Shown piece by piece: positions 11,940 to 23,048 of a DNA stretch of 64,000 nucleotides. The notes below the pieces were generated by a model that ran no database searches, had not been told where the DNA came from, and saw nothing but the letters and a program-made list of their open reading frames with translations. Within the stretch, counting starts at the first letter, position 1. Each line of letters begins with the position of its first letter. The DNA lies in assembly GCA_001600095.1 (NCBI GenBank), contig BCIX01000007.1, positions 930,001-994,000 on the forward strand. The letters are read 5' to 3'. A program made the position numbers and the translations under genes. This DNA comes from Bullera alba (Eukaryota > Basidiomycota > Tremellomycetes > Tremellales > Bulleraceae).

Positions 11940-14316
11940 ATGTCTCTCCCAAAGACGGGCGGGATGAGTGTAGGCATCGGTGCTGGAGGGATCGTGGAGA
12001 AAAATGGCGAATCGTCAAAGTCGCAACTGCCATCACAACCCTCGAATCGACCTCAGGCAGCTCAATCCCACCAATCCCCACACTCGAATCAACCAGCTCA
12101 AACGACATCACAGGGGGGAGACGATGTGAAGGGACCTGCAGCAGCGAAAGCGGATCAGGGAACAGCGTCTACTGCCCCATCGCAACCGTCTGTCCCTTGG
12201 GCTTTTATCGATTGCCCAACGGACACACTGATCATCCTCATATCACACATGCTCAACCTCCTCATCCAGCACAATGACCAAGTCGTCCTCACCCCCGACT
12301 CGCTCACTCGATTCCATAGTCGAGCCGCGCCTGGGATTAGCGTCTTGGAGTATTTGAGGCGTATTGTGAAATACACCAACATGGAGGTGAGTCTGGTGTC
12401 GGTATTCCTGGGTATCACTCCAGTACGGCGCCGCTTCTCGCGGACTCGGACCGTGGCCTCCATCTTGGACTCGCTTGACCGTCTCAAGGAGATGCACCGA
12501 CAGTTTGCTTGCTTGGAAACGGGGGCGTGAGATGAGGATCCAAATATGGATCTCAGAGAGCGATTGCGGGAATACCAGTCGCTCTCCTCTCCATGACATA
12601 CAAGACTCCCTCTCACTCCGCCATTCTCTCCTGACTCCTGCATCACGCTGACGCTACTATGTCATATAGAAAATTCCCCTCCTCTCGCTACTCGCCTACA
12701 TCGACATCACATGTCAGCACCTGCCGACATTCACCCTATCCTCGCTCACCGTCCACAGATTCCTCATCGCCGGCGTGTGTGCTGGCTCGAAAGCGCAGTG
12801 CGACGTCTTCTGCACCAATGCGCATTATGCCAAAGTTGGGGGAATCAAGACTCAGGAGCTTAATGCGCTAGAGAGGGAATTCTTGAAGACGACCCGGTGG
12901 GACTTATGTGTGAGTGGATCATAGACCTGCTTTCACTTCGGTGGAAGACTTCATACAATCTACCCGTCGATTGCCTCGCTGACGAGACATCAGTGCCACG
13001 CCGACTTGTTGCAGCGGTATTACACCTCCCTGATCCGCTCACATGGGGGTTACGTCCAGAGTCCTGAACCAGCAGAGTCGCCGTTCCAGGCGTTCCCTCT
13101 AGTGTTCGACACCCAAGAAGTAGATGAAGGCGACCAAGATGAGGACATGAGCGATGGCGACGGTGAAGGTGATGAAGTCGAGGGGGAGAATGGAGACGAT
13201 GTGGGCTTCCCAGCACAGGGGGATTCGACATCACAGCCCGGGGGCGAACAAGGACCCGTCGGACAAGGAATCGACGTCAGCGGGATGATGGTCGATCAAG
13301 AGGGAACGCAAACGGCCATATCGCCCACTCGAGCGGGACTCGGCGTACCAACCAAACGGTCCTCGAGAGTCTCGTTCAAACAAACGGATCCTCGGCAAGA
13401 GCGGAGCGAGATGGACGTGGATCCCAGCCCGGGTGGGAGTGGTAGTGGGAACAGCGGCTTCACCGGACTCAGCGGGACTTCCGGTGAAGACAGCACCAAC
13501 CCCGGATCTGGCGGTGATGCAGGACAGAACGACTCGATCTCGGCATTGGCACCTGGATCACAACCCCCCGGATCGGGTTCATCGCCCTACTCCACCAATA
13601 CCGATCATACCGATTCATCGTCAATTCGTTCCTCTACGCGGTCGTCTTTACGGAGTCGCAGGACGTCCAGAGGCGGTGGGAGCTTGTCTGTGTCGTATTC
13701 GGATACGAAGCTGGCAGAGCCGAAACTCGACAAGGCGACAGCGACGGGCGAAGGGGCTTCCTGGGCATCAACAGCGGACATCACGAACACGCCTACGAGC
13801 AATCTGGCGGAGGTATCGAATGGTCATCAGGAGGGGAACTTCTTTGGCGACTCAGCTCACGTTGGTAATCATGCTCAACCAACATCACAGGTTCCAGCGC
13901 AGTCGAATCAGCATCATCATGGAGCGGGAGCGCATCTGCTGAAGAATCTCGTCGGGGGTATCTTCCACCGACACAAGCACGACCACAGCCACCCCGGAGG
14001 ACATGACAACCTCCCTTCGTCACGACATTCCTCTCAAGATGGACGGTCGAATGTAACTGCCCAAACTACAACGGTGCCCGTGGCCTCGACGCAATTCCCC
14101 GTCCCATCAGCTCCCGGCCGTGCGACGGGACAGACGCAGAAGAATGTCGACCGGGTGAATATGGCGGAAAGGGAGATCAAGCCCCCTCGATCGCCTCGAG
14201 CGATGAAATCCCCTGGAATGGCGAAGACGGTCACGCCCCGTGTCCGGACCAGGGACGAGCTGGTGCTCGGAGAGGGAGCGAGTAATGGTATCGTCGGGGA
14301 GTCAGGCAGGGGGTGA
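11940..14316 (+). CDS. PHO80-like cyclin (Pho85-type cyclin)
   Basis: Cyclin partner of a Pho85-class CDK, expected to act in phosphate sensing and nutrient signalling. Three exons (11940-12386, 12670-12909, 12994-14316) give a 669-residue protein. After a Gln/Ser-rich N-terminus, the cyclin box runs from about residue 80 to 240: DTLIILISHMLNLLIQHND, FHSRAAPGISVLEYLRRIV, KIPLLSLLAYIDI, SLTVHRFLIAGVCAGSKAQ, FCTNAHYAKVGGIKTQELN and LEREFLKTTRWDLC. This is the Pho80 subfamily pattern. The C-terminal 400 residues are low complexity, with an acidic patch and a His-rich stretch near HRHKHDHSHPGGHDN, and look disordered. Intron 1 is 283 nt, several times longer than most introns here. Yeast Pho80 is about 290 residues, so the tail more than doubles the size. 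Cyclin class is sure; exact paralogue (PHO80 versus a PCL) is inferred. Confidence 0.88.
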
Positions 14317-15040
14317 GGTAGAACTGCATAATGCGTGAAAGGGGATAGGGATGAGGATGGGGTACCCTCGTGCGATACAAGCCAGCGATAAGAGGGTAGA
14401 CTCTGCCCATGGATTGGATTGATCCACCATGCCACAAGGTGGTTCGGCCACTCGTCATTGGTAGCCATCAACATCGCACCGACACCCACCATCATCGAGG
14501 AGGCGGGATCACCGGCACTTGAGCATGTCCGGCTTCCGCTTCGTGCTTGTACGCGCCTTTCAAACCATTGACGCAGTCACCAACGAAGCAAATGCTTGAC
14601 CTCCGGCTCTCAAGCTTGGCACGCCGGGAGACCACTGGATGAGGAAGGATGAGGAAGGAGCATCACAGAGTGCCATCTCGGACCACCTACCAGCATCTTG
14701 GAGGACTCCAAGCTGAGTGCTATAGTGAGAATGTTGTACTCAGCCTATGCACGAGGTATCGCATGAAGACGTCGTACTGCGAGCCCATGTGTCATCGACA
14801 CAGCGAGATGCTCGGAGGCAGAGATAGTCAGTAGACATGTATGTACTCCCTCATGACCGATCCGTCGTCGCCATTGCGATGATCAATTGGTGCATCAGAT
14901 TAATTCTAGCACAGTGGTAGTGAGTGCGCTGCATGCCTCACAAGTGCCGATTTGCGCTCGCCTACATCTCTTCCGGCTTGAAGGCCCCCGAGTTCTCCTC
15001 GAGACGTTGGATAGGACTGCCAAAACTGCTTGTAGTGACA

Positions 15041-15256
15041 AGATTAATTGGTGCCATATCGATTCAATCACCTATTTCGTCTCAATTAAATTAATTGACG
15101 TGGGGGGATCATCTAATTATTTTTCAATTAATTTGTGAATTAATTGGTTCACAGGTGGTGCTTTTTGGGTGCCTAAAACGAGAATGATCTGAGTAGGCTT
15201 CGGAGGTGCAGGTATAGGACTGCCAAAAGAGTGGATTGTGGCCAGCGAATTAATTT
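15041..15256. repeat. AT-rich patch with repeated TTAATT motifs and a perfect hairpin
   Basis: TTAATT cores cluster here (15043, 15091, near 15129, 15140 and 15248; another at about 14900), although they are rare in the rest of the window. The sequence attaattggt occurs twice (near 15043 and 15140). A perfect 9-bp inverted repeat CAATTAATT / AATTAATTG lies at 15125-15133 and 15138-15146 with a 4-nt loop, and a 6-bp inverted repeat at 15083-15097. TAATT is a homeodomain-type core, so this could be a factor-binding cluster; it could also be decayed mobile DNA. Confidence 0.5.
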
Positions 15257-15693
15257 CTCCTGGTCGACGCAACCTCGAGCGAACGACGCGACTGCAGGTC
15301 TGCAGCGGCGCAGCCCGACTGCATCTGTCACCGGTGCGCGGTACCGGTAAGGAGGGAGGACGATTGGGGGCTGATTCACTTTTGATCCACATCCAGCAAA
15401 CTTGCAGAGTCCCAGTCGGACCGCCTTGAAGGGGATGGTTTGGGCCTCTCTCTCCTCGTCCGTTTGAGAAGCTGTTCGAACTTCAAGCCTCAAGATGATC
15501 CTCGTTTGTGCGGAAGGGTTACTCCACTAGCAGCTTGACTAGCAGCCTATTCTTCACTTTCCTGGTGAGCGCGCTGCGTGAGCCATCGTGTCATCATGTC
15601 ATGAATATTGTGAGTTCGATGTTGTGAGTTCGTCCGTGAAGTGTGAACAGGAAAGGCTGCATAATGTAGCTCCGGTTTGTACTACTCAACTAT

Positions 15694-15728
15694 TGACTTC
15701 TGACTTCTCACTTCTGACTTCTGATCTC
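15694..15728. repeat. 7-nt tandem repeat (TGACTTC)n
   Basis: Five consecutive 7-nt units: TGACTTC, TGACTTC, TCACTTC, TGACTTC and TGATCTC. They lie about 125 bp beyond the peroxygenase stop codon, so probably in or just past its 3' UTR. It is a short, slightly degenerate minisatellite. Confidence 0.7.
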
Positions 15729-15852
15729 GCTTTGGTTCTCGTTTACATCCTCCTACACTGCACATCACACCCGAGTTTCCTTACCCACCGACGACTCCGT
15801 CCAGATCCGTATCGCTATTTGACGCTGCAGGCCAATCGCGCACAAGATCCAT

Positions 15853-17270
15853 TTAGAAGGCGACGGCTGGGCAGCCAAAGTCTTGCGCAAAGATCGGGTT
15901 GATCTTGGCGCCAATTCCCTTGAGTGCGGCGAGCGGGGTAGTGACGACTATATCACAGTTAGCATAGCTCTCCGAATTTGCAAGACGACTGTACTCACGA
16001 CCCTGGATGGTGGATGGGATAGCGGCGAGGAGGACTTGCTGCAGAAGACATCCGACGTCCCGAGGCGAAGATGGGGACCACTTGCCGTCGACGATGGGTC
16101 CGAGGTCGAGTCCGACAAAGTTGCCCTGACCGACATTGCCGCCGAAGGGGACTGGGTTGGCGACGTACTGAGCGAGGATCTCAGCGACAACGTCGACGCC
16201 GGTGTATGGAGTCGCTCGGTTGAACCAGTTGTCGGGGATTCGCTCGGGAACGTGGGTCCAGCCACCGTTACCGTCGGCCTTGGCACCGAAGAAGGAGGCG
16301 ATGGTGGCGAGGTCGGGTGGGCCCCCGTTGGTTGGCATGAGCTCGTATAGGAAGGACGAGGCGCCGTAGAGCAGGAGTGCAGTGGGGATGAAGGTGAATT
16401 GGCCGTTCTCAGCTGCAAGGTGGAGGTTAGTTCAGTGTCTTGTAGGTTGCAGATCATGATGACTCACCTCTGGACTGGTAGTAACGGTCGTATCGGTACT
16501 TGGACAGGCAGTCCCTGTCAAAGTTACCGTTACACTCGTCGTTCATGTAACCGAAAAGGGTGCCGTTGAAGGAGAAGTTGTCTGGTCCGACAATCAGTGA
16601 TCATACTATCGCAATGCCACAGATGACTCACCTCCGTTGGCAGTGTAGTAGTCGTTTCGAGTAAGCGAAGCATCGGCCTCGAACTTGCCGTGGGTGGCAA
16701 GACCACCCTCCTTGCTGCCGAGGGAGGATGTCTGGGATGTGGCGTCACCTCCGAGGGAGAGCTTCATGGTGAGGAGATCACCATCGAGTCCAACACCGAG
16801 AGTAGCCAAGACAACGGCGAGATCGTACCCGACATTGTAGACGTTCTGCTGAGCAGCGACCAGCTCGTTGAAGGTGACGATACCGTCTCGGCTGAGGAAT
16901 CCGTGGTTGGCAGCGGCATTCAGACCGGGGCATGGACCTCGGAAAGCACCTGGAGGTGGGTCTCGGTACTCGTGATCGGTATCGCCAATAGCGGGAACGA
17001 GAACGTTTCCGATCTGGGTACCTGGCAGACCGTCGATCTTGGCTCCAGTGTAGGGGTACTTCGAGGCTAGAAGGCAAGTCAGAATCTACACCTGGGTGGT
17101 AGTGGTCAAGAACGTAGTGACTTACAGTACGCAACGGCGCTTCTCCTAGCCAAGTCCTGCAAGTCTCGCTTGGCGGCTTCGTCCATGTTATGGTAGTTGG
17201 CCATGAAAGGGTAGGCAGCCACACATGGGATGAGTGTGGCCACGGCGGCGAAGTATGTCGAGTATCGCAT
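15853..17270 (-). CDS. Secreted heme-thiolate peroxidase/peroxygenase (chloroperoxidase-UPO family)
   Basis: Member of the Peroxidase_2 family: secreted heme-thiolate enzymes that use H2O2 to oxygenate or halogenate organic substrates. The ATG at 17270 starts MRYSTYFAAVATLIPCVAA, a clear signal peptide. Next comes GAFRGPCPGLNAAANHGFL, the family signature; the Cys of PCPGLN (about residue 93) is the proximal heme-thiolate ligand. The acid/metal motif appears as FEADASLTRNDYY, where relatives have EHD or EGD, so the middle residue is Ala. About 400 residues in five or more exons. Near the end a 51-nt intron (GTGAGT...CTAACTGTGATATAG) has length 3n and no stop, so an unspliced frame reads through; the spliced end is STIQG|LVTTPLAALKGIG... 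to ...GCPAVAF. Substrate is unknown. A TATA-like box lies about 90 bp upstream. Confidence 0.88.
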
Positions 17271-19168
17271 GATGAGTGTTATGGGCCAGAGTACGGTTAG
17301 AGCTCGGTGGCAATCGTGTTGGACGAGGTGAGACTGGTCAGCCCTCGCAACTTCTTATATAGACGATCAGGCGAGTTATTCTCGGATCAGCCGGCTACAC
17401 CATCTCCTCCTTCTCCTGCCGGTCAGCGACATCTTCTCAGTCAGACCGCTACAAGTTGTAACGCCTTGACCAGTGTGGTGCCAGTGATTTCAGATCGTTT
17501 CGTCAACAGCGCTAGTTCGATCACACATGATCAAACGCTTGATGAGTTTGGTCACTTACTCCACAAACCCCGGAGCCGCGGATCGACTGGTTCGTAACAC
17601 CTCTCGTCTGATTGGCGGTCCGCATCCTCGGTCCTTGCGTTTCAAGTCAGCTGCCATGTTGAGTTTAGGTGATCTCTCGGATGTCTGGCCTGGCCATCTC
17701 CCTAGTTAGCTCCCCTGGCCCGGCACAGATCGGCGCACCATATGAGGATGAAATTTTAACAACCAATCAAACGTCCTTGTAATCAAATTGGCCGCCCGGG
17801 TATTGTTTCAGCCGTTAATTAGATCAAAGTTGTCCCACAGCTCTCATCGTGGGGCCCGGCTCCGGCCGTCCACCGGATCCGAGATCTGGCGCTAATGCGA
17901 GGTTAGTGCCGGCCGCGTGCCTTGATCGGGGTTTCGACTGCTCGCTCGTCACCGGCGAGCTCTCGAGTCTCGATCATCCTTCTCTCTGCCTTCCACGAGC
18001 TTCCAAACTGCTTCGAGGCGGTTCAAGAGGGTCCATTGAGGTCCAATGCCTATTGAGGATCTTCCGAAACAACGGATCGCATCCCGGCCGCCGATAAAGT
18101 ATGCTAGTAGCAAGTCGCTGATCACTGACAAAGCCGTCAGACACCGAGCATGACACCTTGAACTAGCTCGTCTGGGTGCTGTCGACATCCGTGTTGTCGT
18201 ACTTGGTGTCAACATGACGAGACGCGCGAGACGGATTTTCAAGCTCGACAAGCTCAAGTCATGGATTTTCAACCGAGCTGTCTGACCACATGACCACTGC
18301 ACATGCTCGTGGTCCGTAACCGCCCGTTAACTCAGTAGTGAAAGTCGGGAGGAGGCTCTCTGTCGTTGGGTCTTCGACGGCTTAACTTGACAACATCAAG
18401 CAGTCAACTCAAGCGTGCCACGGATCCGAAACTCAAGAGGAAAATACGTAGCTGCCGTACTCTCCACTCCACAAGACTGCGAGCACTGATGTCGCTGACT
18501 CGCTCATGAAGCCAACGAAGTCGTCAGGCCAGAATGACCAGATGAAAAGCCACCGGGATGACACCGGGCTCACTGACTGGAAGCTACGAGTACACAAGGC
18601 CAGATCCCAAAGGTAGGCGGTATTACCGGAGGAAGCGTCGCAGAATCGCAGATACGGTCCTTAGCTTCGCGCATGCCGGGTCAGCGGTCACCGCCCTTGC
18701 CACTCAACGTGTACACACTCGGTCAGAGTGGATCCTTGGTGCTCGTGCGTAACTGGGTAGTCTGTTCAGACTGTTGGAACCTGACAGTATCAATCAGTAG
18801 TCCATCAGAACTCAGCTTTCAAATCGACAACATGCACCTCATCACCGATGCCGCCTTCGTGACTACTCCGATCCAGGACTACACCTCCAGAAAGTTGTCC
18901 CGATCAGCTGCCAGACCATGCCACCTATCTGTGGATTAGGGATCAGGGGTGGGAAGCCTGAGGAAGATGCGCTGAATGGCATAATGGAGATCGAGGACCC
19001 AGTACGGATGCCGCTGTCAGAGTGTGAGGTGACTGCGTTGTGAGTACCCCGTCACCACCTGGGTCAGCACCAGCGCTTCACATAGGGTTCTATGTTTCAG
19101 AAGCGTTCATGTCAATGGAAACAACGACGACTACGTCAGCTACTTGGCTACACTACACATCGATACCA
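17271..19168. other. 1.9 kb intergenic region
   Basis: Gene-free stretch between the peroxygenase start and the dioxygenase 3' end, both on the minus strand, so most of it would be an extended peroxygenase promoter. It holds inverted CCAAT-type motifs near 17763-17790 (ccaatcaaa and caaattgg). Open frames on both strands are short and without family motifs. No RNA gene or transposon terminus was recognised. A small intron-rich gene could still hide here. Confidence 0.4.
17356..17361 (-). promoter_or_regulatory. TATA-like box of the peroxygenase gene
   Basis: TATATA lies 86-91 bp upstream of the peroxygenase ATG at 17270, a plausible core-promoter position. A CGG-N5-CCG palindrome (17383-17393), the kind of site read by Zn2Cys6 dimers, is just upstream of it. 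Both are pattern matches only. Confidence 0.45.
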
Positions 19169-20612
19169 TTACCACCGCTTGCCCTCCTGTTTCAATCCCT
19201 CGCTCCGCGTCACCGACGACGAGTCGTAGTACGGCACCTCTCCGATGGATGAGGCTCGCTCGCCAGCCCTTTCCTCCGAGTAGTCGAACGTTGCGCTGAA
19301 ACCCGCTATCAGCTTGACCCTTATTACACAGTAGAATGATTGCTCACCAATGCCAGGTGCATCGATTATCCCACAGCGCGACCGAGTTCTTCTCCCATCG
19401 GAAACGGACCTGCGTGTCATGGTTCTGATGACCACAGCGGAGGATGTAGTCGAAGAGGAAGTCGTGCTCATCCTTGGTCACATCGAGAAGTCGTTTGGTG
19501 AAGCCTCGATTCACGTACAGCGCCTTCCAGCCAGTCACCGGGTCTACAGGAGGTGTCAGCTCTCTCAACACTTCTTGGCTATCACACGCTCCACCTGGCA
19601 GCACTATTGGGGGCTTCGACTCACTGGTTCGTACGACGGGATGTATAGCTGTCAAGTGATCACCCTTGTTCAGAGGATGCCCTCTCTCCCTCTCCGGCCT
19701 AATCTTGATACCCAATCGACGCGCTTCGTCGTGGAAGAATTCTGCAGAGTGCTCCGCCTCCAATGTGCCCAGGTACTGCTGCATCGAGGGAGACATCTTC
19801 TCCAGGATGTCATACGTGTTCCACCAGATGGTATCACCTCCGGTCTCGGGCAATGTGTTGATCTTCAGCATCGAGTAGTCCGACGGCACATTCTCAAAGG
19901 AGATGTCGGTGTGAGCGGCCGTAGATGCCCATCTCGACACGTCGTCGTATCTGACAGCCAAGGTCAGCGCCTTGCGATGGGTCGCACGGCCTCTCGGGCC
20001 CTGCACTCGTACTCACAACCTCGAAATACCCCCCGACTTTCTCTGACGCGAAGCGGAGATCTCGGTCGTCTTCGGATTGGCCCCGTTGATGACCTCTGGC
20101 GCAGTGTCCGACTCGAGAGGGTGTATCGACAGGGTAGACTCCTTTGGTCTTCCCGTGGCATCGGCCAATCGCTTCGACAGCTCCATCATCTGCTCTCCGC
20201 TGATCGATTGGTCTCGGAAGAAGCAGACTCCTCGACGAGACACTGTAAAGCGTCAGTATAGCGGTTCATGCTCTGCAGTGGTACGATCGAGCATGGACTC
20301 ACCCATCACAGCGAGATCTGCAAGCAGAGTCTCAGAGTCTGGTGCCCGTAAGAGATCGATCAGCTGTAGGTCTTTACCGAACTCTCGACCGATAGACGGA
20401 GTGCTGTCAAAGTGCTAGATAATCTGATCAGTTGCGACATTCAAGGACAAGTGTCTGGTACTCACGCTGTATGCCTCCAGCGAGCTTTTGTACTGCATTG
20501 GACTAGGCCGACTAGTTGAGCTCGAAGGTCGTTCATTCTCCGGCGATGATCCTCGTAGAGTCACGAAGTGCCCGTTGCTAGTCGTTGTCTGGGTGAGTGT
20601 GCTCGATGACAT
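19169..20612 (-). CDS. TauD/TfdA-family alpha-ketoglutarate-dependent dioxygenase
   Basis: Non-heme Fe(II)/2-oxoglutarate dioxygenase of the taurine (sulfonate)/2,4-D dioxygenase family. Probable cytosolic enzyme that releases sulfite from sulfonates or hydroxylates related acids; the substrate cannot be read from sequence. Exons: an N-terminal Ser/Thr-rich start (ATG at 20612), FDSTPSIGREFGKDLQLIDLL, SRRGVCFFRDQSISGEQMMEL, the iron-binding HxD in STAAHTDISFENVPSDYSML, the TIWWNTYDILEKMSP helix and the distal iron/2-OG region FRWEKNSVALWDNRCTWHW. A last exon ends EGLKQEGKRW. These are typical fungal TauD blocks. An upstream in-frame ATG at 20723 is possible but adds no recognisable sequence. 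It is divergent from the sugar-type transporter across 521 bp, which suggests co-regulation. Confidence 0.88.
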
Positions 20613-21133
20613 GTCTGATGAGGTGAACAATCTGTATGGGTCGAATGATGAGCGTTGGAGGAGTTCTATCAGCCACGATGAGAGGGTTAAAAATCGATGT
20701 GGTGAGCACCAACGGGCCCACACGGCCCGAAGCTACATTATGAGGTCAGCCTACGAGGTCAGATGATGCTGCAATTGGCATTCTGTCAGTTGATGTCGTG
20801 AGGATGTCGCCATAGATGCTACGTGCTCACCAGTGGTCATCTCTCCGACTGAAGAAGCCGAACTGGACGACACAGAAGAGTCGGGTTTGCCAACTACGGC
20901 TTCTTCGGCTTCTTCGGCTTCTTCGATTGGGCTCGGGGCTCGGCGACTTGTTGGCAAAATTTGTCTTTGGTTTATTTTAGGCTGGTTTTGGCATCTCGGT
21001 TCAACAACTTCATGCTGCTCTCTCGGCTTTGGATGGCCCCGTATCTCTCGGACAAGGTGTCGAGGGCTGAGCAGCTGAGGGGCACCCGCCTGACCCCGTA
21101 ATAGTGTCACAAGCACATCATCCTCCATCTCAG
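20613..21133. promoter_or_regulatory. Divergent promoter of the dioxygenase and the transporter
   Basis: 521 bp between two divergent start codons. It contains three perfect copies of a 9-nt unit GGCTTCTTC at 20898-20924. On the minus strand these read GAAGAAGCC, with spaced GAA triplets. An inverted CCAAT box (ATTGG) follows immediately at 20926-20930. Shared control of the two genes is inferred from layout. Confidence 0.5.
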
Positions 21134-23048
21134 ATGGCGACATCAGCTCGGCGTGACTTATATATCAAGCCAGTCGACCAAGAGGATGAAGGGGATTTCA
21201 GAATACATCGGCATCAGCAAGAGCAAACGGAGATGGATCCACTCACCAAAGAAGTATCGCTGACATCTGGCGCCGAGCGAGATGAGGAGCTTCAGCATAC
21301 CTTAGGAATATGGCAGTCTCTCAAGCGGTACCGATGGGTGAGTCGAGTTCAGCTCGTGTGTCTGGCAGTAGAGGTGGAGAGACGCTGACTATGATCGACT
21401 CTTTAGGCCGTCTTTTGGTCTGTCGCCGCGTCATTCTGTATCGTCATGGAGTCGTATGATACCCTCCTGGTCGGATCGCTGTTCGCGCAGACGCCATTCA
21501 AGCAGCACGTGAGTCACGGGTCCCTACGTCATTCCGTAACAGTGGCTGACTCGTGGATGCAGTTTGGTAGCTATCACGGAGCCAAGATCGGTTATGAGAT
21601 CTCCGCCGGATGGCAGGCTGCACTGCGACAGGGCGCTCAGATCGGATCACTTTTTGGTGTTTTCATCGGGGCGTTCATGGTCGACAGATGGGGTTACAAA
21701 ATCACGATACTCTCCAACCTGGTGTTCATGTGTCCGATCATCGGTCTGGTGACATTCGCTCCCAACCTTGGCGCTTTGCTCGCCGGAGAGATCATCTTGG
21801 GTCTGCCATGGGGAGTCTTCTCCACCCTCGCCGAAGCGTATGCCAGCGAAGTCTGCCCAATCGCTCTCAGAGCTTACCTCACCACGTGTGTCAACCTCGC
21901 CTGGGTCATCGGTCATCTCATCGGCGCTGGCATCTTGCGAAAGTCTGCCGACATGACAGGAGTTTGGGCTTTCAGAATGCCATTCGCAGTGCAGTGGGCG
22001 TGGCAGGTACCTCTCATCGCCGTTCTCATCTTCTGTCCGGAATCCCCGTGGTGGTTTGTCCGAAAGGGCAAGATCGACCAGGCCAAGCGAGTTTTGAAAC
22101 GACTCGCCCCGTCTCACGAGCACGATCAGATCGACGACGCCGTTGCCTCAATGCAACGCACCAACCAGATGGAGATCGACAACATGGAGGACTCGTCCTG
22201 GTCGAGTTTGTTCAAGGGCTCGGATCTTAGGCGTACCGAGATCTCGGCAGTCGCTTGGACTATTCAGATCATGTGCGGTCTTCAATTCGTCAACTATTCG
22301 ACCTACTTCTTCCAGCAGGCCGGCCTTGAGACCAAGAACGCGTTCAACATGACCATTGCGCTTTACGGTGCTGGTTTGATTGGCACTTTGTCCTCGTGGT
22401 TCCTTTTGAGGTACTTTGGCAGGAGAACCATCTTCGTCACTGGTCTGTTCGGCTTGAGTATCGGTCAACTTCTCATCGGCGTCCTCAGCGTGGTTGCAGA
22501 CAAGGGACACAACGGCGCTCGATGGGGCCAGGCAGGTGAGCAAATATCAAGTCGATTTCGGAAACTCCCCACTGATCTTTTCCCTCTGCTAGGTCTCATG
22601 GTCGGATGGCTGCTCGCGTACAACCTCTCTGTCGGACCACTCGCGTACGTCATTGTCGGAGAGGCCAGTTCGACCCGCCTCCGAAACAAAACCGTCGCTT
22701 TCAGTCGGGCAAGTTACAATTTGTTCTCAATCGTCTTCGGCACTTTGAGCCCCTACATGCTCAACAAGACCGCTTGGGGTTGGGAGGGCAAAGTCGGTTT
22801 CTTTTGGGCCCCGATAGCATTCTGCACGTTCGTTTGGGCATACTTTAGACTGCCCGAGATGAAGGTGAGTTGTCGCTCCAGAGATCCGAGCCTGCTGGGT
22901 CGAACTCGCGCTAATTTCGCCGCAGAATCGATCGTACTACGAAATCGACATTCTTTTCACGCAAGGGGTCCCAGCGCGGAAGTTCAAGTCGACGATGGTG
23001 GACACACGGAACGAGGTGGCCACTGGCCATGTCCTAGGTGGGCACTAG
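21134..23048 (+). CDS. MFS sugar transporter, maltose/alpha-glucoside permease type
   Basis: Plasma-membrane H+ symporter of the MFS sugar-porter family, closest in motifs to fungal alpha-glucoside (maltose) permeases. The start MATSARRDLYIK at 21134 opens a hydrophilic N-terminus; the first membrane helix begins AVFWSVAASFCIVMESYDTLL. Family motifs are visible: FMVDRWGYK after TM2, GVFSTLAEAYASEVCPIALRA near TM4-5, FCPESPWWFVRKGK (the PESPR-like signature) after TM6, and RYFGRRT in the second half. About 12 hydrophobic segments can be counted. The last exon joins LPEMK|NRSYYEIDILFTQGV and ends VLGGH. A TATATAT string at about 21160 lies inside the first codons, so translation might instead start at the in-frame ATG at 21233 (MDPLTKEV). 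Neighbouring dioxygenase and regulator suggest an inducible catabolic locus. Confidence 0.88.

Larger units (their letters stand above)
14317..15852. other. 1.5 kb gene-free region between convergent genes
   Basis: Unusually long for a convergent 3'-3' gap in this gene-dense window. It has an AT-rich patch at about 14897-15256 and a short tandem repeat at 15694-15728, described separately. No open frame has coding character and no RNA gene was recognised. It may hold a decayed element, a regulatory block or a non-coding transcript. Confidence 0.4.

Noticed and set aside
13433..13942. Plus-strand alternate frame in the cyclin tail
   Set aside because: Frame shadow of the cyclin CDS; Arg/His-rich composition typical of shifted reading.
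19350..20261. 303-codon plus-strand open frame
   Set aside because: It is antisense to the TauD dioxygenase exons; the minus strand carries the HxD and WDNR motifs.
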